Shown in pieces: positions 43,592 through 55,739 of a stretch of DNA of 64,000 bases. Source of the DNA: Phragmites australis. Taxonomy: Eukaryota > Streptophyta > Magnoliopsida > Poales > Poaceae. Position numbers and translations under genes: made by a program. The DNA is taken from assembly GCF_958298935.1 (NCBI RefSeq), contig NC_084925.1, positions 8,181,001-8,245,000 on the forward strand. Direction: 5' to 3'. The notes beneath the pieces were generated by a model. It did no database searches and had not been told where the DNA came from. It saw nothing but the letters and a program-made list of their open reading frames with translations. Within the stretch, counting starts at the first letter, position 1; each line of letters starts with the position of its first letter.

Positions 43592-46240
43592 CTCCCCCCT
43601 AACACAATACCATAGGCATGACACACATTAAGTTTCCTCCTCAAATAGATAAATCTAGTAGCATCTAGAGGCTTGGTGAAGATGTCGGCTAGCTAGTGTT
43701 GGGTACAATGTATTTCAAGTCTATGTCCGCCTTCTCATTGTGGTTTCTTAGAAAATGGAATCTCACATCTATGTGTCTACTTCTGGAGTGCTGGACTGGA
43801 TTATGGGCTAGGCTTATGGCACTGGTGTTGTCACACAAAAGTGGTATACTTTTGAAATCTAACCCAAAGTCTTGCAAGGTAGCAACCATCCACAAGACCT
43901 AAGCCTATCATACCAAGCCCTAAGTGCTTGCTTAAGGCCATACAAAGCTTTTTGAAGCTTGTATACTGTGAGAGTACTTGGGGTGCTCAAAGCCTAGAGG
44001 TTGCTTGATATAGACCTCTTCCTGTACGAAACCATTAAGGAATGCACTCTTAACATCAATTTGATACAACTTAAAACCTTAGGATGCTGCAAATGCTAGG
44101 AGGATCCTAATAGCTTCTAGCCTAGCTACCGTGCAAAGGTCTCTCTAAAATTTATCCCCTCAATTTGAGTGAAACCTTGAGCCACTAGTCTAGCCTTGTT
44201 TCTCACTACAGACCCATCCTCCCCTGTTTGTTTTTGAAAACTCATTTTGTACCTATGGTGTGAACATTGGGAGATGGCTCTACAAGGACCCAAACTTGGT
44301 TTCTCTCAAAATTTTCTAACTCTTCATGCATGGCATTGACCTAATTTGAATCAGATAAAGTATATCTATCATCATGGGGCTCCAAAGAAGCAACAAATGT
44401 AGAATCAGTAAAGTGAGCATGAAAAGCGAACTTGGACCTAGTTATCCCCTCATCGAGATCTTCGATCATCATGTGTGGAGGATGTCGTCGCTCAATTTGT
44501 GGAGGGGACCCATGCCGTGAGAGAACCTCCCCCTCAAACACAACTGGTGTAGGCTCAAGAGCAGTTGAAGTGGAGGTAGAGGCTGCAGGACCCTCTGCTA
44601 GAGTAGAAGCAGAAGCCAGCTCTGGAGCAGGTGTGTTCAAGGGAAGTAGTGGATCATCCTCATCATAACTGGGAGCTGGAAGATTACCATCTACAAAGAT
44701 GCTCTTGCTCATCTCCCGATCTTCTTCACACTCAAAGGTAGAACTAGCACAAGGGGTTGTTTCATAAAAAGTCACATCACAGGATTCCATGATGGTGTTA
44801 GTGTCAAGATTATAAATCTTGTAAGTATGACTATGAAGAGAATACCATCAGAATAATGCGACTCAAACTTGTCAAGATTGCCACGCTTTAGGATGAAGCA
44901 CCGACAACCAAAAACTCTCAAATGTGAAACCTTTGACTTCCTCCCAAAGTGCAACTCATAAGATGTCAAATTCAAAATCGAAAGCAAGAAAATCCAATTG
45001 GAGATGTAGCATATTGTGCTAATGGCCTCGGCCCAAAACTTCCTAGCAGTCCTATGTACATCGAGCATCATCCTAGCCATCTCCATCAAATCCTGTTCTT
45101 TCTCTCAACTACGCCATTCTGTTGAGGAACGTGTGGGGAAAAAAATTGATGCTCAATGCCATGTTCAAGGCAGAAAGCATCAAAGAGATAGTTCTTGAAC
45201 CCGGTACTATTATCACTATGAATTGATTTCAATACACCAGGGAGTTCATCGGACAATCTCAAATCGAAGCTCCAAAAATATGAGAACACTTCATCCTTAC
45301 TCACAAGAAATAAAACCCAAGAGTAGCGAGAGTAATAGTTAACAATGATAAGTACATACTACTTCTCACCCACTGAACAAACCCAAGAAGGATCAACAAT
45401 GTCCATATGGAGAAGTTCTCCCGATTGTTCAATCATCACTAGATTGGCTAGTGGGTGAAGAGCGGCAAACATCTTGCCATGCCGAAAAAGGGCACAAATA
45501 AGGTTTTTCTCAACCTTAAGCTTAGGCAATACTCGAATCAAGCCTAGGGCACTCAAACGAGTAAGCAAAGAAAAGCACATGTGCCTATTCTCTTATGCCA
45601 CATCCAAAACTCAAAAGAAGGTTAATCAAGTAAACATCGAGAAGGGCCAGAAGACTTAGAAAAATTAGCTTCAAAAACTCTCCTAACTTTAGAAATATTG
45701 CAAATCAAAACACCAGAAGAATCAAAAACTCAATAAGTATTGTGCTTAAAGTGGACTTCTACGTCCTCATCTAGCAACTGGGATACATAAAGCAAGTTGT
45801 ATCCCAGATGTTCAACCGAAGCCACATCTTTGAGAGTGAAACTCTCATTTGCCTTTATCGTTCCTTTGGTCTTCTCTCTACCTTTCCAATCATCCTCGAA
45901 TGTGATGTAGTCCTGATGCTTTATCGGGGTGAGGCTGGAGAACCATGATGAATCTCCGGTCATGTGACGTGAATAACTAGAGTCGATGAGCCATTTGTTC
46001 TCTAGGTCTCCACCTGCCACCTACATATGAGAAGAAAGATAGGTGGATGGTTCAGTACTAGGGTTTTTGCTTTCCCTGTAAGAAAGATAGGCCATCCACC
46101 TTGAAGCAGTAAAAGCAAGTGCAAGTAAATGAATACAAACGCACTGAGGGTGAGTACCACGATAGGGAAAATGTGGTCTACCAAACGCACTGGGACTCAA
46201 AGCCTCTGGCACGTGGATCAAAGTCATATGAGCCATAGGT
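43592..46240 (-). pseudogene. Truncated SIRE-type copia pol
   Basis: Minus-strand order: protease LIDSSYSRHMTGDSSWFSSL (near 45970), GAG-pre-integrase and zinc region (45580-45360), integrase SIHSDNSTGFKN and VPQQNGVVERKN (45240-45110) with FWAEAISTICYISNW. A serine/proline-rich linker follows (44790-44340), then the RT N-part near 44200-43940. RNase H LLCDNTSAISLAHNPVQHSR and ADIFTKPLDATRF end it near 43630. The RT palm with YxDD is deleted between about 43920 and 43895, and gag is missing. It cannot be active. Domain order and style match the copia at 10.1-15.4 kb. Confidence 0.85.
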
Positions 46241-46499
46241 ATGATCCACGCTGGGCAACACCTATAGGAAGAGACTGAAAACTGCTAGGGACTCGTGGGT
46301 AAGAGCAAGGAAAAGGCTCGTGTATACCCACAGAGGGGTGGTACATGTCCTAGGTACTCCACTCCTTCTCACGCCACTCATCTCTCCTACAGGGAAAGCA
46401 AAAACCAACCCTGTGACCCTCCCTCTGACAGTAGGTGCAATGGTAGCGTCTCTCAGGAACTCAACTACCAGTCACTCTAGGCTCTCTCACATGTGCCCC

Positions 46500-47304
46500 C
46501 GATCATCCCGCTGTCAACCGTCAAGTTGCATCTATCACCTACACACCATTAGACAAGCAAACATGTTTCTTCAAAAACAAAGATATATCCAGGTTAGCAC
46601 AAAATCATAAACCTCAACTCATAGCACCTTTGCAGAACTCGTGAGCACCGGATGTTCCAATATGTTCACACTGTGAACACCAGAGCATCAGGTGAGTACA
46701 ACTCCTCCGAGCACTAGAAAAATTAGCTCTTTGCAAAAATTGCTCGGTGAGATGATCCAGTGATCTTATGTTAATCATCAGATTATCCAGTCAGATCAAA
46801 TGCACTAGACTCCCATTTACAACCTCCCTGCAAGAATTTGCCCGGTGAATAGTCTGGTGTGCACAAGATACAAGAACCAGACCATCCGGCATCCCACTTC
46901 AATTTCTAGGACCAACCAAAAATTGCTCCGGTGCTCAGTCCATCACAACACTTGACAATCTGGTGCTCTGAACTCAATTGTGCACTAAGAAATCCTTCTC
47001 TGCAAGAAATAGTCTGGCGATAATCTGAGCCTATCACCAGACCATCCGGCGTTTGCTTCCAATTCTGCTTCATCACTGAAAAAGCTCTGGTGTGCCTTGC
47101 TTGGAAACACTGAACCATCCGATGTAGCCAATTTCCCAAACGCTGAATATTCCGGTGAGTTCAAATTTTCTGAACTCATAAACAGACAACTCCGACTCCA
47201 ACTTTGGTTAGCCACAAGCAAGACCAGGCATGTACAAGCTCAATGCAACTCGAACTTTGTCAACGACTCATCACACAAACGAAACAAGACACTTATCCAC
47301 TTGG
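46500..47304 (-). mobile_element. LTR remnant of the CCGG-palindrome family
   Basis: Aligns with 51985-52910 of the solo LTR: CCGTCAAGTTGCATC, GACAAGCAAACATGT, GAGCACCGGATGTTCC, the palindrome block, and an A-rich end. Beyond 47304 the minus strand resumes gypsy protease-linker sequence (EWIDSKLTVQW). It could be the truncated 5' LTR of the pol at 43.6-46.2 kb or an independent insertion; its sequence does not match the LTR at 41633. Confidence 0.65.
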
Positions 47305-49085
47305 TTTCTCACCTTAAAATGATCCAGTTATGGCACAAACCCTTGGAGAGATATCAATTTCCTCTTGTGGTGAAAGGACATGCATTTCAAATCCCATTGA
47401 TTCACCATTGGACTGTAAGCTTCGAGTCAATCCATTCGAAGAATCATGTAATAACACCCCAGTGTTAAGATCCTAAGATCAGAGGTAAAAGCATGCCCTT
47501 GAACCCACCATTTGCACTGCGATATCACACTGTTACAATGCAAATGTCCACTGTCAGTGATCTTCACCCTCATCTCCGGAATAATGGTTCTATTATGAAT
47601 CTATCAACTATGAGAATTGAGGAAACCGTGTGAACTGCCTAAATCCACCAATATGAGTATCTCTTGATCATCAATCATACCCAATAATCATATAGTGCAA
47701 GTGCTACTCACCCCTATTACTGCAACTTTGGAAATAATCATGAGATTGTCTCTGTCAAACTCATCATTGGGATTGGTCAGCTCAGTTCCTTCATGGTCTT
47801 GTGGTAAGTCCAACAACTCCTCCACTATGTGAAGCTGCACCGTAGAGGCACAATGGTGCTGTTGTCCCCATTTCTCACTGCACTTGAAGCATAAGCTATG
47901 GGCTCAATGGTATGCCCGTAGTGTTGCAAATCCATCGTAAGGTGTGCACTCTCAAGTCCTTGCCAGTCAGTCACTTCTCCTTCCACCATTGACCTTGAGA
48001 GTGGCACGTATAGAGATGGTGGTCAGGCATTTCCTTATAGACTTTATGCATTGTCACCTAGATGATCGCCATGGTGTCATGTGGGCACACCAACGCTTTC
48101 CTATAATGAAGCCATGGCATATGAATATCCAGGTCCTTGGGACGGTGAAGGATAATCATGGATCTGATATCATCTCGAAGTCTGTCGACAAACCTGGTAG
48201 TGAAGAACATTGGATCGAATGCTGAATTGTGCACCAATATTGCGTGCATAACTAGCTCGAACTAGGTCATGTACGCCTCCACGGAGCTATTCTGCTTCAT
48301 GTTGAAGATCTATTGTATCAGTTCTTGATATTGTTCCCAACCAAATTGTTGCATAGTTTGAGATAGATTTCCTCCTAGCTTCTCGAACATTTATGTGCCT
48401 GTAGCCAAATCGCCGCGTTGTTGGTGAAATGATACAACTCCACCCGTACCCAGAGCTCTGGCAGCACTGCATAGACCTCGAAGTAATCCTTGCACATCCT
48501 CCTCCAATATTGTGGGTTCTCACCATCAAAACAAGGGAAATCCAATTTAAATTGGTCATTAACATGAATCATCTATCCGATGTGAGAATTAGATCGACGA
48601 AACCGCTACTGAGAAGTTAAAGGTGTTGAGAACTCATAACACACACCTGTGACCGAGGTTGGTGTGAGGGAGGTGACACTCCCAAATGTCGATCCTCAGT
48701 GCTCGTGCGTCTCGCCATGTCCGCGTTGCCTGGGATGCAATTCAAGAGGAACCGCTCCCAACAGAGAGTCTTAATTAGTGCTCGCGATGTTGCCAACATC
48801 AGGAACAGTCACCAATGACACAATTATTAGATCCTTGTCGGATGCTTCTTGATTTGATCGATTTGATGATGAAGATCCTCGACTCCGTGACTCCAGCCCT
48901 AGTCGCCAATCTTCTAGCCACTTATGCGATGCTTCCAAGCGATCTTGCATCAGCCGGTTGTCTTGGTGTTGTTGGAGTCGATCCGCGTTGTAGGATTGAA
49001 GAAACACAGATAGTTGCTCCTCCATGGCATGCGCCCTTAGTTGCTGATGTGATCTGTACAACAGTTTCAGGTAGTGATTCTCCAC
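47305..49085 (-). pseudogene. Gypsy gag and protease remnant of the Reina-like element
   Basis: Gag N-part from 49085: MENHYLKLLYRSHQQLRAHA and a glutamine-rich coiled-coil-like helix. The capsid segment is KLDFPCFDGENPQYWRRMCK with YFEVYAVLP (48570-48440) and NNAAIWLQ. A protease with ILVDLGSSHGFLN (near 47650) has DSG changed to DLG. It ends in the linker EWIDSKLTVQW near 47420. Multiple stops and frame changes. RT continues far to the left at 36362. Confidence 0.8.
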
Positions 49086-49114
49086 GATGACGATTCGGTG
49101 GTGATCGGTGGTGA

Positions 49115-49131
49115 GAGACTCTGATACTACT
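49115..49131 (-). promoter_or_regulatory. Primer binding site of the Reina-like element
   Basis: The minus strand reads AGTAGTATCAGAGTCTC beside the LTR start, a mutated initiator-Met site (TGGTATCAGAGC). Confidence 0.75.
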
Positions 49132-49219
49132 TGTCACAAAAACCCAAACAAAAGATATGCTTGATGAACTAGAATATGTAGAGAGAGAGCAGGAAGAAGA
49201 TAGAAAGAGAGAGAGCAGT

Positions 49220-50630
49220 CACTACATCAAAAAAAGCTTAAAAGTGATGGGACATAATCATAATAGGTGACGGGTACCGCACCTATCACCTCGAACGTAT
49301 CACTGATAACTAGTCATAAATGACGGGTAAAAGACCCGTCACCAATGAGGCAATTAGTGACGGATCAAAACTGAACCCATTACTTATTAAGGTTATAAGT
49401 GACGAGTCACAACTATGACCTATCACTTATTACCAGTCATAACCCATCACTTATGACTGACAAACTTTTTTCCCTTTTTGACAAGAAAAAAATCAAAAAA
49501 AAATTATTTTTTCACCCGAGCCATCCCAACACAGGGTTATAACCACTAGCCATGTGTCACATGCGATTTTTCACACTGTTTTAATACTTTACGTTCCAAC
49601 AGAATCGAACCCGTGACCTAGCCTCGCACGTGTAGCGCCCTTACCACCTCACCCTCGCATGCATTCTGAAGGAAGCCAAAGATCTATCATTTTAACTTTT
49701 TTGCCGAAGGTCATTGGTGACGGGTCACTGTTACTACCCGTCACCAATGAAGTTATTGGTGACGGGTAGTAACAAGTCACCAATGACTGAATTTCATTTT
49801 AACAAATAAAATAGATGACCCGAAGTGCTTTTAGTAAAAAGGGTATAACTTTTGCATAGAGACTTTGATTTCGATATTTTTTTGATTCTACGGTCATCTA
49901 AAAAAATTTACATCCATTCCTCCTCAATTTTGTTCAGAGAATTTTTTAAGGCCAAAAACGGCTTGGAAGATTGAGTTCTCGCCCCTGGAAGTTTCTGCGC
50001 CGTTTTTGGAATGTGCGTTTGTGTCCATAGCCGCCACCCCTTACATCAAACTTGAGCAAAAATGTACAATAATTCATATTCCAGTGTTGCTAAGGTGAGA
50101 AAAATAAGAGAACAATAAAAAAATTTAGCATCATATACATATATATATTCCCAAGGTTGTATATTATATATATACACCCCTGATGAATAGAGAAAAAGTA
50201 ATATAGAATACACATATATATATGAGTATATGTTTGTACTACTATACATATATACACACATGGCATAAACCATGAGTACATGTACTTTTGCACCACATGA
50301 AATGATAACTCTCTTTCTCTCTATATATATATCGATCATGTACATCTATAAAAATAACCATAAATATTGTGTATATATATCTACATAAACCTAAGTATAT
50401 GAATACCTAGGGGTACATATATACACACAATACATGAAATGATAGCTCTATTTATTGATCAAGTTATTAGTGACGGGTCACAACTTGACCCATCACTAAT
50501 GACCTGTCACTGATGAGTTAGTCATTGGTGACGGGTTACAGCTATGACCCGTCACTTTTATCACTAGTGTCGGGTCATGTTATGACCCGTCACTCATTTT
50601 GTGTCTCCTTTATCTGTTTTTCACGTAGTT
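49220..50630. mobile_element. Non-autonomous CACTA element 2
   Basis: 1411 bp. It starts CACTACATCAAAAAAAGC and ends with the inverse of a CACTAC-type end, with the last base changed (ACGTAGTT). The duplication AGT is at 49217-49219 and 50631-50633. Subterminal repeats GTGACGGGT/ACCCGTCAC are abundant at both ends. There is no transposase. The centre has (TA)-rich microsatellites near 50130-50400 and a tRNA-like box B (GGGTTCGATTC, minus) near 49610. Confidence 0.9.
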
Positions 50631-50781
50631 AGTTCGCAAGTTCTTTCTATTCCGTTACATTAGTCGTGCTCCTCACGGAAGCCTGAGCTCACCATTCACT
50701 ATCCTCTGCTGGCCATGGGCCCCACAAACTCATGCCACACCTACCAGCTTACACATGCCAGCTCACACCCAACTCGACTAC

Positions 50782-52910
50782 TGTAGGACCAAACATGGCA
50801 ACTAGAGGGGGGGGGGGTGAATAGACGCCTCACAAAATTGCTTGCAAAACTTGATAGTCTTCTCCTACTTGATCACCCAACGCTCCTCAACGAAAAAGAA
50901 AGGGGAAGCAAAACGAGAGAAACACAAGAGAAACCTGCAACCTTGTGACTCTATGGATAAAGTATGAACCTGAGGTTTGATATAAGGTCAATCCATGATC
51001 CTTGTCACAAAAAGCTTAAAACTTTACAAATAAGACTAAAAGATGGGCACCAGACAAGAAAGATCTCAAAGTTGATGACTTAGAGGCAAGAAAATGCAAT
51101 ACCCAAATTTGTACTGTTGTATGGGCATTTTATGCCCCTAGCAACAAGAAGATCAACCTCGCATGGTGCTGAAAATTTCAGCTCAAAAGGAGAAACAAAA
51201 ATCACAAGCTAAAAGACAAACTTGCAAGGAAACACGGAGCCAAAAGAAGGAGACTAGAAGGAGGTGAGCACGAGTAAATGGAGAAACTTACACTTCATTA
51301 ATCTCATATGTCAGCCCTATTTTAGCCGGATTACAAGAAGTTTTGTCTTTCCAAAAGCTCTAACCTATTACAAGGCTAAGCCTATCCTCTCCTCTCCCCT
51401 AAAACCTATCTCTTGGATCTCAAATAGTTGGCTTAAGGGTTACCACTAGCCAACCCCTTCTATTTATAGGCCTTGAGTGGTTGCTTAACTCTTAAACATC
51501 ATTGTCCCAAAATTACCTCTTACTAACAATGGTCTCCCACCTACCATAGGGGCATTTTGGTCCGAATTTTGCTTCGTCCATCGAACGGACGTGATACCTT
51601 CACGACTTAGCTTCGTCTCGATGCTAGCTTCACGATGATGCCACATGCACTCCATCCTTCCACGGTTTTGAGTTCAAACCGCGAAACCGCCTCGCATACT
51701 TCTCAAAGCATGACTTGTTGCTGCTACTTTCCCTCAAGCAAGCATCCCGATGTTGATGCATGTCTTCCATCTTGCGATCTTGACCGTCGGCAAGTCTCTC
51801 CCACTCCCAATCCCTCAGGCCGCTTTGTCACTTACACCGGTATCCTTTTCGTTTGACTTTGTTAACACCGTCTTTATCAACCTTCATCCCTTTCCTTGCT
51901 TGATCTTCATATGTGCAGCTAGGATCACCCTTGACTTCGTCCAGCCTCCTTGATCGTCCGGCACTAAACACCCCACTTGGCCCCGATCACTCACCGTCGA
52001 TCGTCAAGTTGCATCCAACACCTGCACATCAATAGACGAGCAAACATGTATCTCCAGAGCCAAGTAATATCATCACATGTTAGTCCAAATCAAATCCTAA
52101 TTGAGAAAAACAGACATGACCCAAAATGTGAACACCGGATGTTCTGGTGTGTTCATCCTCTGAACACTGGAGCATCCGGTGAGTACATCTCCATTTTGCA
52201 CCGAGAAAAATCCCTCTCTCAAAAACTTTGTCCGGTGTGCCTCCTTGCTCATCACCGGACAATCCGGTGAGTTCAACTCTTCCATATTTTGCATTTGCAC
52301 CCCTCTCTAGAAGATATAGACCGGTGATCACTAGAGCACATGCCGGACCATCCAGTAGATACATCCCCACTGGAACCAAGTTTTGCAACCTCTCTTAAAA
52401 ATTTAGTTTGGTGATCACCTTTTGCCTACACCAGACAATCCGACGCTCACTTCAAATTTGACGTCAAAAACCTTCCCTGCAAGAATTAGTCCGGTGTTGT
52501 CCTCCGGTGATCACATTCCACTCACCGTAGCATCTGGTGAGTTCTTCTGCTCCAGACACACATTTCAGCCTCTCTGAAAATTTTAGTCTGTGCTTACCCG
52601 TGCATATACCAGACCATCCGGCGCTTGATTCAAATTTTAGCGCAAGAAGACCTTCTCTGTAGAATTTAGTCCAGTACGCATATCTGTCATACACCAAACT
52701 ATCTAGTGAGATAAAAAACCCTCACACCAGATTGTCCGGTGAGTGAAGACCTTCTGCACCGAACTAATTTCAATTCCTTACAACTTTGGTTAGACAAGAT
52801 TATCATTACAGTACATACTTATGTATTAACAATCAAACAAACACTCAACCAAAATCACATATTATCAATCACTCGTCACAAAACATAAACAAAAACACAT
52901 CTCAACTTAA
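50782..52910 (-). mobile_element. Solo copia LTR (CCGG-palindrome family)
   Basis: 2129 bp with duplication ACTAC at 50777-50781 and 52911-52915. The plus strand starts TGTAGGACCAAACATGGC and ends CTCAACTTAA. It has a G10 run at 50808 and a palindrome array at 52130-52745. No internal domain and no second LTR, so it is a recombination product of a full element. Confidence 0.85.
52130..52745. repeat. CACCGGA/TCCGGTG array in the solo LTR
   Basis: At least ten palindromic sites, for example CACCGGATGTTCTGGTG, CACCGGACAATCCGGTGAG and ACCAGACCATCCGGCG. They alternate with half-sites preceded by AA(A/T)TTAGT(C/T). Approximate unit is 100 bp. Confidence 0.8.
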
Positions 52911-52999
52911 ACTACAACGTTATCAGTTCCCCCTTCAACGCCCTCGCGCTCCCGCTCTATGTGTGCTGTTATCGAACGAGGAATAGTCTTGACACATGA

Positions 53000-54600
53000 T
53001 GATGAGTTGCGACGACCAAAAGGACGACCTGCGTGGCACCCTCATGAGTTATGGAAAAACTAGAGAAAATGACCTGCAGACACTACAAATGGCCGTACAC
53101 ACACACATCATTTCCAACTTAGATGTGACTTGCAACATGGCAAGTATTGGTTAACCCACAAGACTCTGAATATTGTGATGTCCTGGGAGGCCCGATGACT
53201 TCCGCTGTGGATAATGGATACCCTAGACTAGGGTAATTATTTACCCCGGCTCGCACGGCAACTTGAGTTTGAGGAGAATATATATGTGATTCTTTAGAAT
53301 ATGACCTCCAACCATCAATCTTCAAAACAGCAGGCAATCAGGTATTGAGAAGTGGTGTAAATTATTGTGGAGGCTCATGAAGCTTCTCACTTCTAGCTAC
53401 TCCTTTCGGCAGCATTAATTCTAGTTAACTTACTTGATGTGCGGTTCTGTCTAACGCGTCACCTAACTTTGGTTCCGTTGGATGAACCAGTAAACTAGAC
53501 TACTGTTTTTAAAAAAAATATATATGTATGCATGCTTGAAGAAACCTATAAAGTGCCCTCCTTACTTAGACTATCTTCAACTATATTCTCTTCATTTCGT
53601 TTTTTTCTGATTTTTTTATTCTCATTCTCTTTATTTCTAATCATCTCCAACAGTTTTTCTTTGAGCGGAATCGTGAAGAAAAAGAAGAGACAATCCCGTC
53701 CTGGAGGGAATGACAAAAAGAATCCATTTGTGACCGAAACCGTAAAGGAAAACCATTAAAGCGCTGAAGGGAACGAAAATTCCTTCACGACGAGATTTTC
53801 GTTCTCGAAAAAAAAAACGATTGGACATGATCTTATCTACACTTATCCTTTTCCGGTTTCTTGAGAACATATACATACACTTCGAATCGACGGGGAATAA
53901 GTGCCTTTTCTGCCCTCAGGCCCTACCAGAAACCCGAATTTCCCCGATGGACAAAACCCGTCAGCAAAAAAAATTCTTCCCTGACAGCCGTTGCATGCAC
54001 GTCATGGAAATTCGTGGCCGTAAGGACTATTCTGGTTCCTGGTAGTGAGAAGTAACACGCAGAGACCACGAATAAGCAAGAATCTTGGACTACATCCAAG
54101 GTTAGGACTGAACCAGATCGACATTATGATCATATAACGGAGAAATAAGTCTTTTTCTGGAACCAATTTAATTATGTGACGATTGTTTTCTGCTACATGT
54201 ACAAGGTTTTCACAAAACAAATTGATTGTGCACTTTCGATCTAAAAAACTAGAATCTTGAAAAGGAAAATTCAAAATTTTCACTTATTGGAGAATTTTGT
54301 GAGATCACCATTAGTGGCATGGATGTTCCGCGCCTTCTATTCTTTGATTTTCTGCTTAAGGGTTGGGTTGTTCGCTCACAAAGGGGTAAGAGAGATGTAT
54401 TTAAAACGTCATGAGAGGCTCAGTTCCTATATATCTACCACGTGCCACATGCTTAGCTCTCAATCATGCAATACTGAGTTGGGCATAAAAGTTAAGCAGC
54501 TTTGCTAATTTTCAGTTGTGTGAAATTTTCTTATCTCTCTATCACCTAAAACTTTAACTACATAGCTTAGAATTACAATACTCAATGAGTTATTGGACTG
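53000..54600. other. Unassigned sequence right of the gypsy insertion
   Basis: No gene is supported. 53540-53820 has ATCTCCAACAG-type and AAAGAAAAAG-rich sequence that may be a MITE, but I found no ends. Short frames on both strands have no domain. Confidence 0.4.
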
Positions 54601-55735
54601 ATCTCAAGGTTAAAAAAGTGAAATGAAAAGTAAAAAAAAAATCAATCACTTGAAAATTAGGCCCCATATGACTCATTTCTTATATATTTACTGTTGTCAT
54701 GTAAAGTTGGCTACCTTCCCATCAAGCAACATTCCTTCAGACAGCAAAACAGCACAGAACCCCTTCCCCTGCTACAATAAAGAGCAGGCGAAAAGGTGTT
54801 TTCTCGACGACCCCGTCCCCAGCGCAGATTTTGTTGCTTCCCCCTCCTCTCCGGTGGCCTTACCGGCGCTGGAGAGGGAGGGAAGCAGGTTCCGTTGGTG
54901 GATCTGTATATTTAGGCCTAGTTTATTAAATCTAGGTAGTCTTAGATCCATCCATGGCAACATGTTTTTTTTTGGATCTTTTGTTCCCTTTGCCTCTTCT
55001 CTGTTGAGGGATCTTCCGGCAGCGGTCTCCATGTCGGCGATGCTTCAAATAAGATTTTGAGCGGAGGAGAGCTAGGGAAGGTTTTGTCTACGGCGGTCTT
55101 CGCCGAGCTTGGTCTCGGTGTCAAGATCATGCGGGTCTTCTCCTTTCCTGTTGTCTCAGGCATCGACGGTAGTTTCAGCGTCTTCTTCAGCGAGACAGAG
55201 GAAAGGTTAGTATCTCTAGTCCTCTCTGCGGAAGGATTGGAGGTTTTTGTCGGTCCCTTGTGCGGCTTTGCTTTCCGGGCCGTCGTTGTGTATACGGGCA
55301 ACAGTGCATCTCGCTTCTGGACTAGTTTATCCAGTGAATCCATGAGATCTAGCATCGGTCTACTTACCCGACCTCACCTGGAGTAGAGCTGGCCGATACT
55401 CTTTCAGTGTCCTTTGCGCGTACAGGAGCTGGCGGAGGCGGGGCCTCCATGCTCGTCTGTGCGCATCTTCTGCGGCTTCTACATCGTGGGCTCTACTACT
55501 GGTGCGGTTTGTGGCCTCCAATCCGGCTCTGGTTGCTTCTTCTTATCCGTTGGCGGGGGAGCAGCAGAGGTCACTGGATTCAAAGAAGAAGATGGGATGG
55601 AGTCCTCTGTATGCGTTATCTATATTTTTCTTTTTTTCTAGGGACCTCTTCGCAAAAGGGATGTAATTTGATGGTTTAATCTACTTAAATCCCTTCCCAA
55701 AAAAAAAGAAGCAACATTCGTCCAAATTTTGTTGG
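54601..55735 (+). other. Unassigned, GC-rich, possible retroposed sequence
   Basis: A GC-rich stretch (54800-55620) ends with GGGATGTAATTTGATGG..AAATCCCTTCCC and an A9 run near 55698, the look of a LINE or retrogene 3' end. Frames at 54623-55060 and 55057-55386 on the plus strand show no domain I recognise. Function unknown. Confidence 0.35.
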
Positions 55736-55739
55736 TAAC

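Larger units (their letters stand above)
34498..52994 (-). mobile_element. Reina-like Ty3/gypsy chromovirus, expanded to 18.5 kb by nested insertions
   Basis: The outer ends are TGTCAC..TTGACA LTRs. The target duplication CATGA lies at 34493-34497 and again at 52995-52999. Own internal sequence is left at 34829-36362 (RT, integrase, chromodomain) and about 47305-49131 (gag, protease). Everything between and inside its 5' LTR is younger insertions. Short LTRs, a Met-type primer site and a C-terminal chromodomain point to the Reina clade. The coding parts are full of stops and lack the protease-RT link and the RT-integrase middle, so it is dead. Confidence 0.85.
49132..52994 (-). repeat. 5' LTR of the Reina-like element, split by two insertions
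   Basis: The pieces are 49132-49219, 50634-50781 and 52916-52994. Each joins its neighbour exactly where the 3' LTR (34498-34828) is continuous: AGTTCGCAAGTTCTTTC at the first junction, ACTACAACGTTATC at the second. The two inserts are a CACTA element and a solo copia LTR. Confidence 0.88.

Noticed and set aside
44341..44790. Separate 149-residue acidic, serine-rich protein
   Set aside because: It lies between integrase and RT motifs in the same orientation and is the variable linker of a copia polyprotein.
41633..47304. LTRs at 41633-43591 and 46500-47304 as a pair of one element
   Set aside because: They do not share sequence; the right one matches the solo LTR family at 50782-52910 instead.
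54942..55386. Pair of overlapping frames of 109-137 codons as a host gene
   Set aside because: Opposite strands, no shared motif with any family I know, no splice or promoter context, and a retroposon-like tail nearby.
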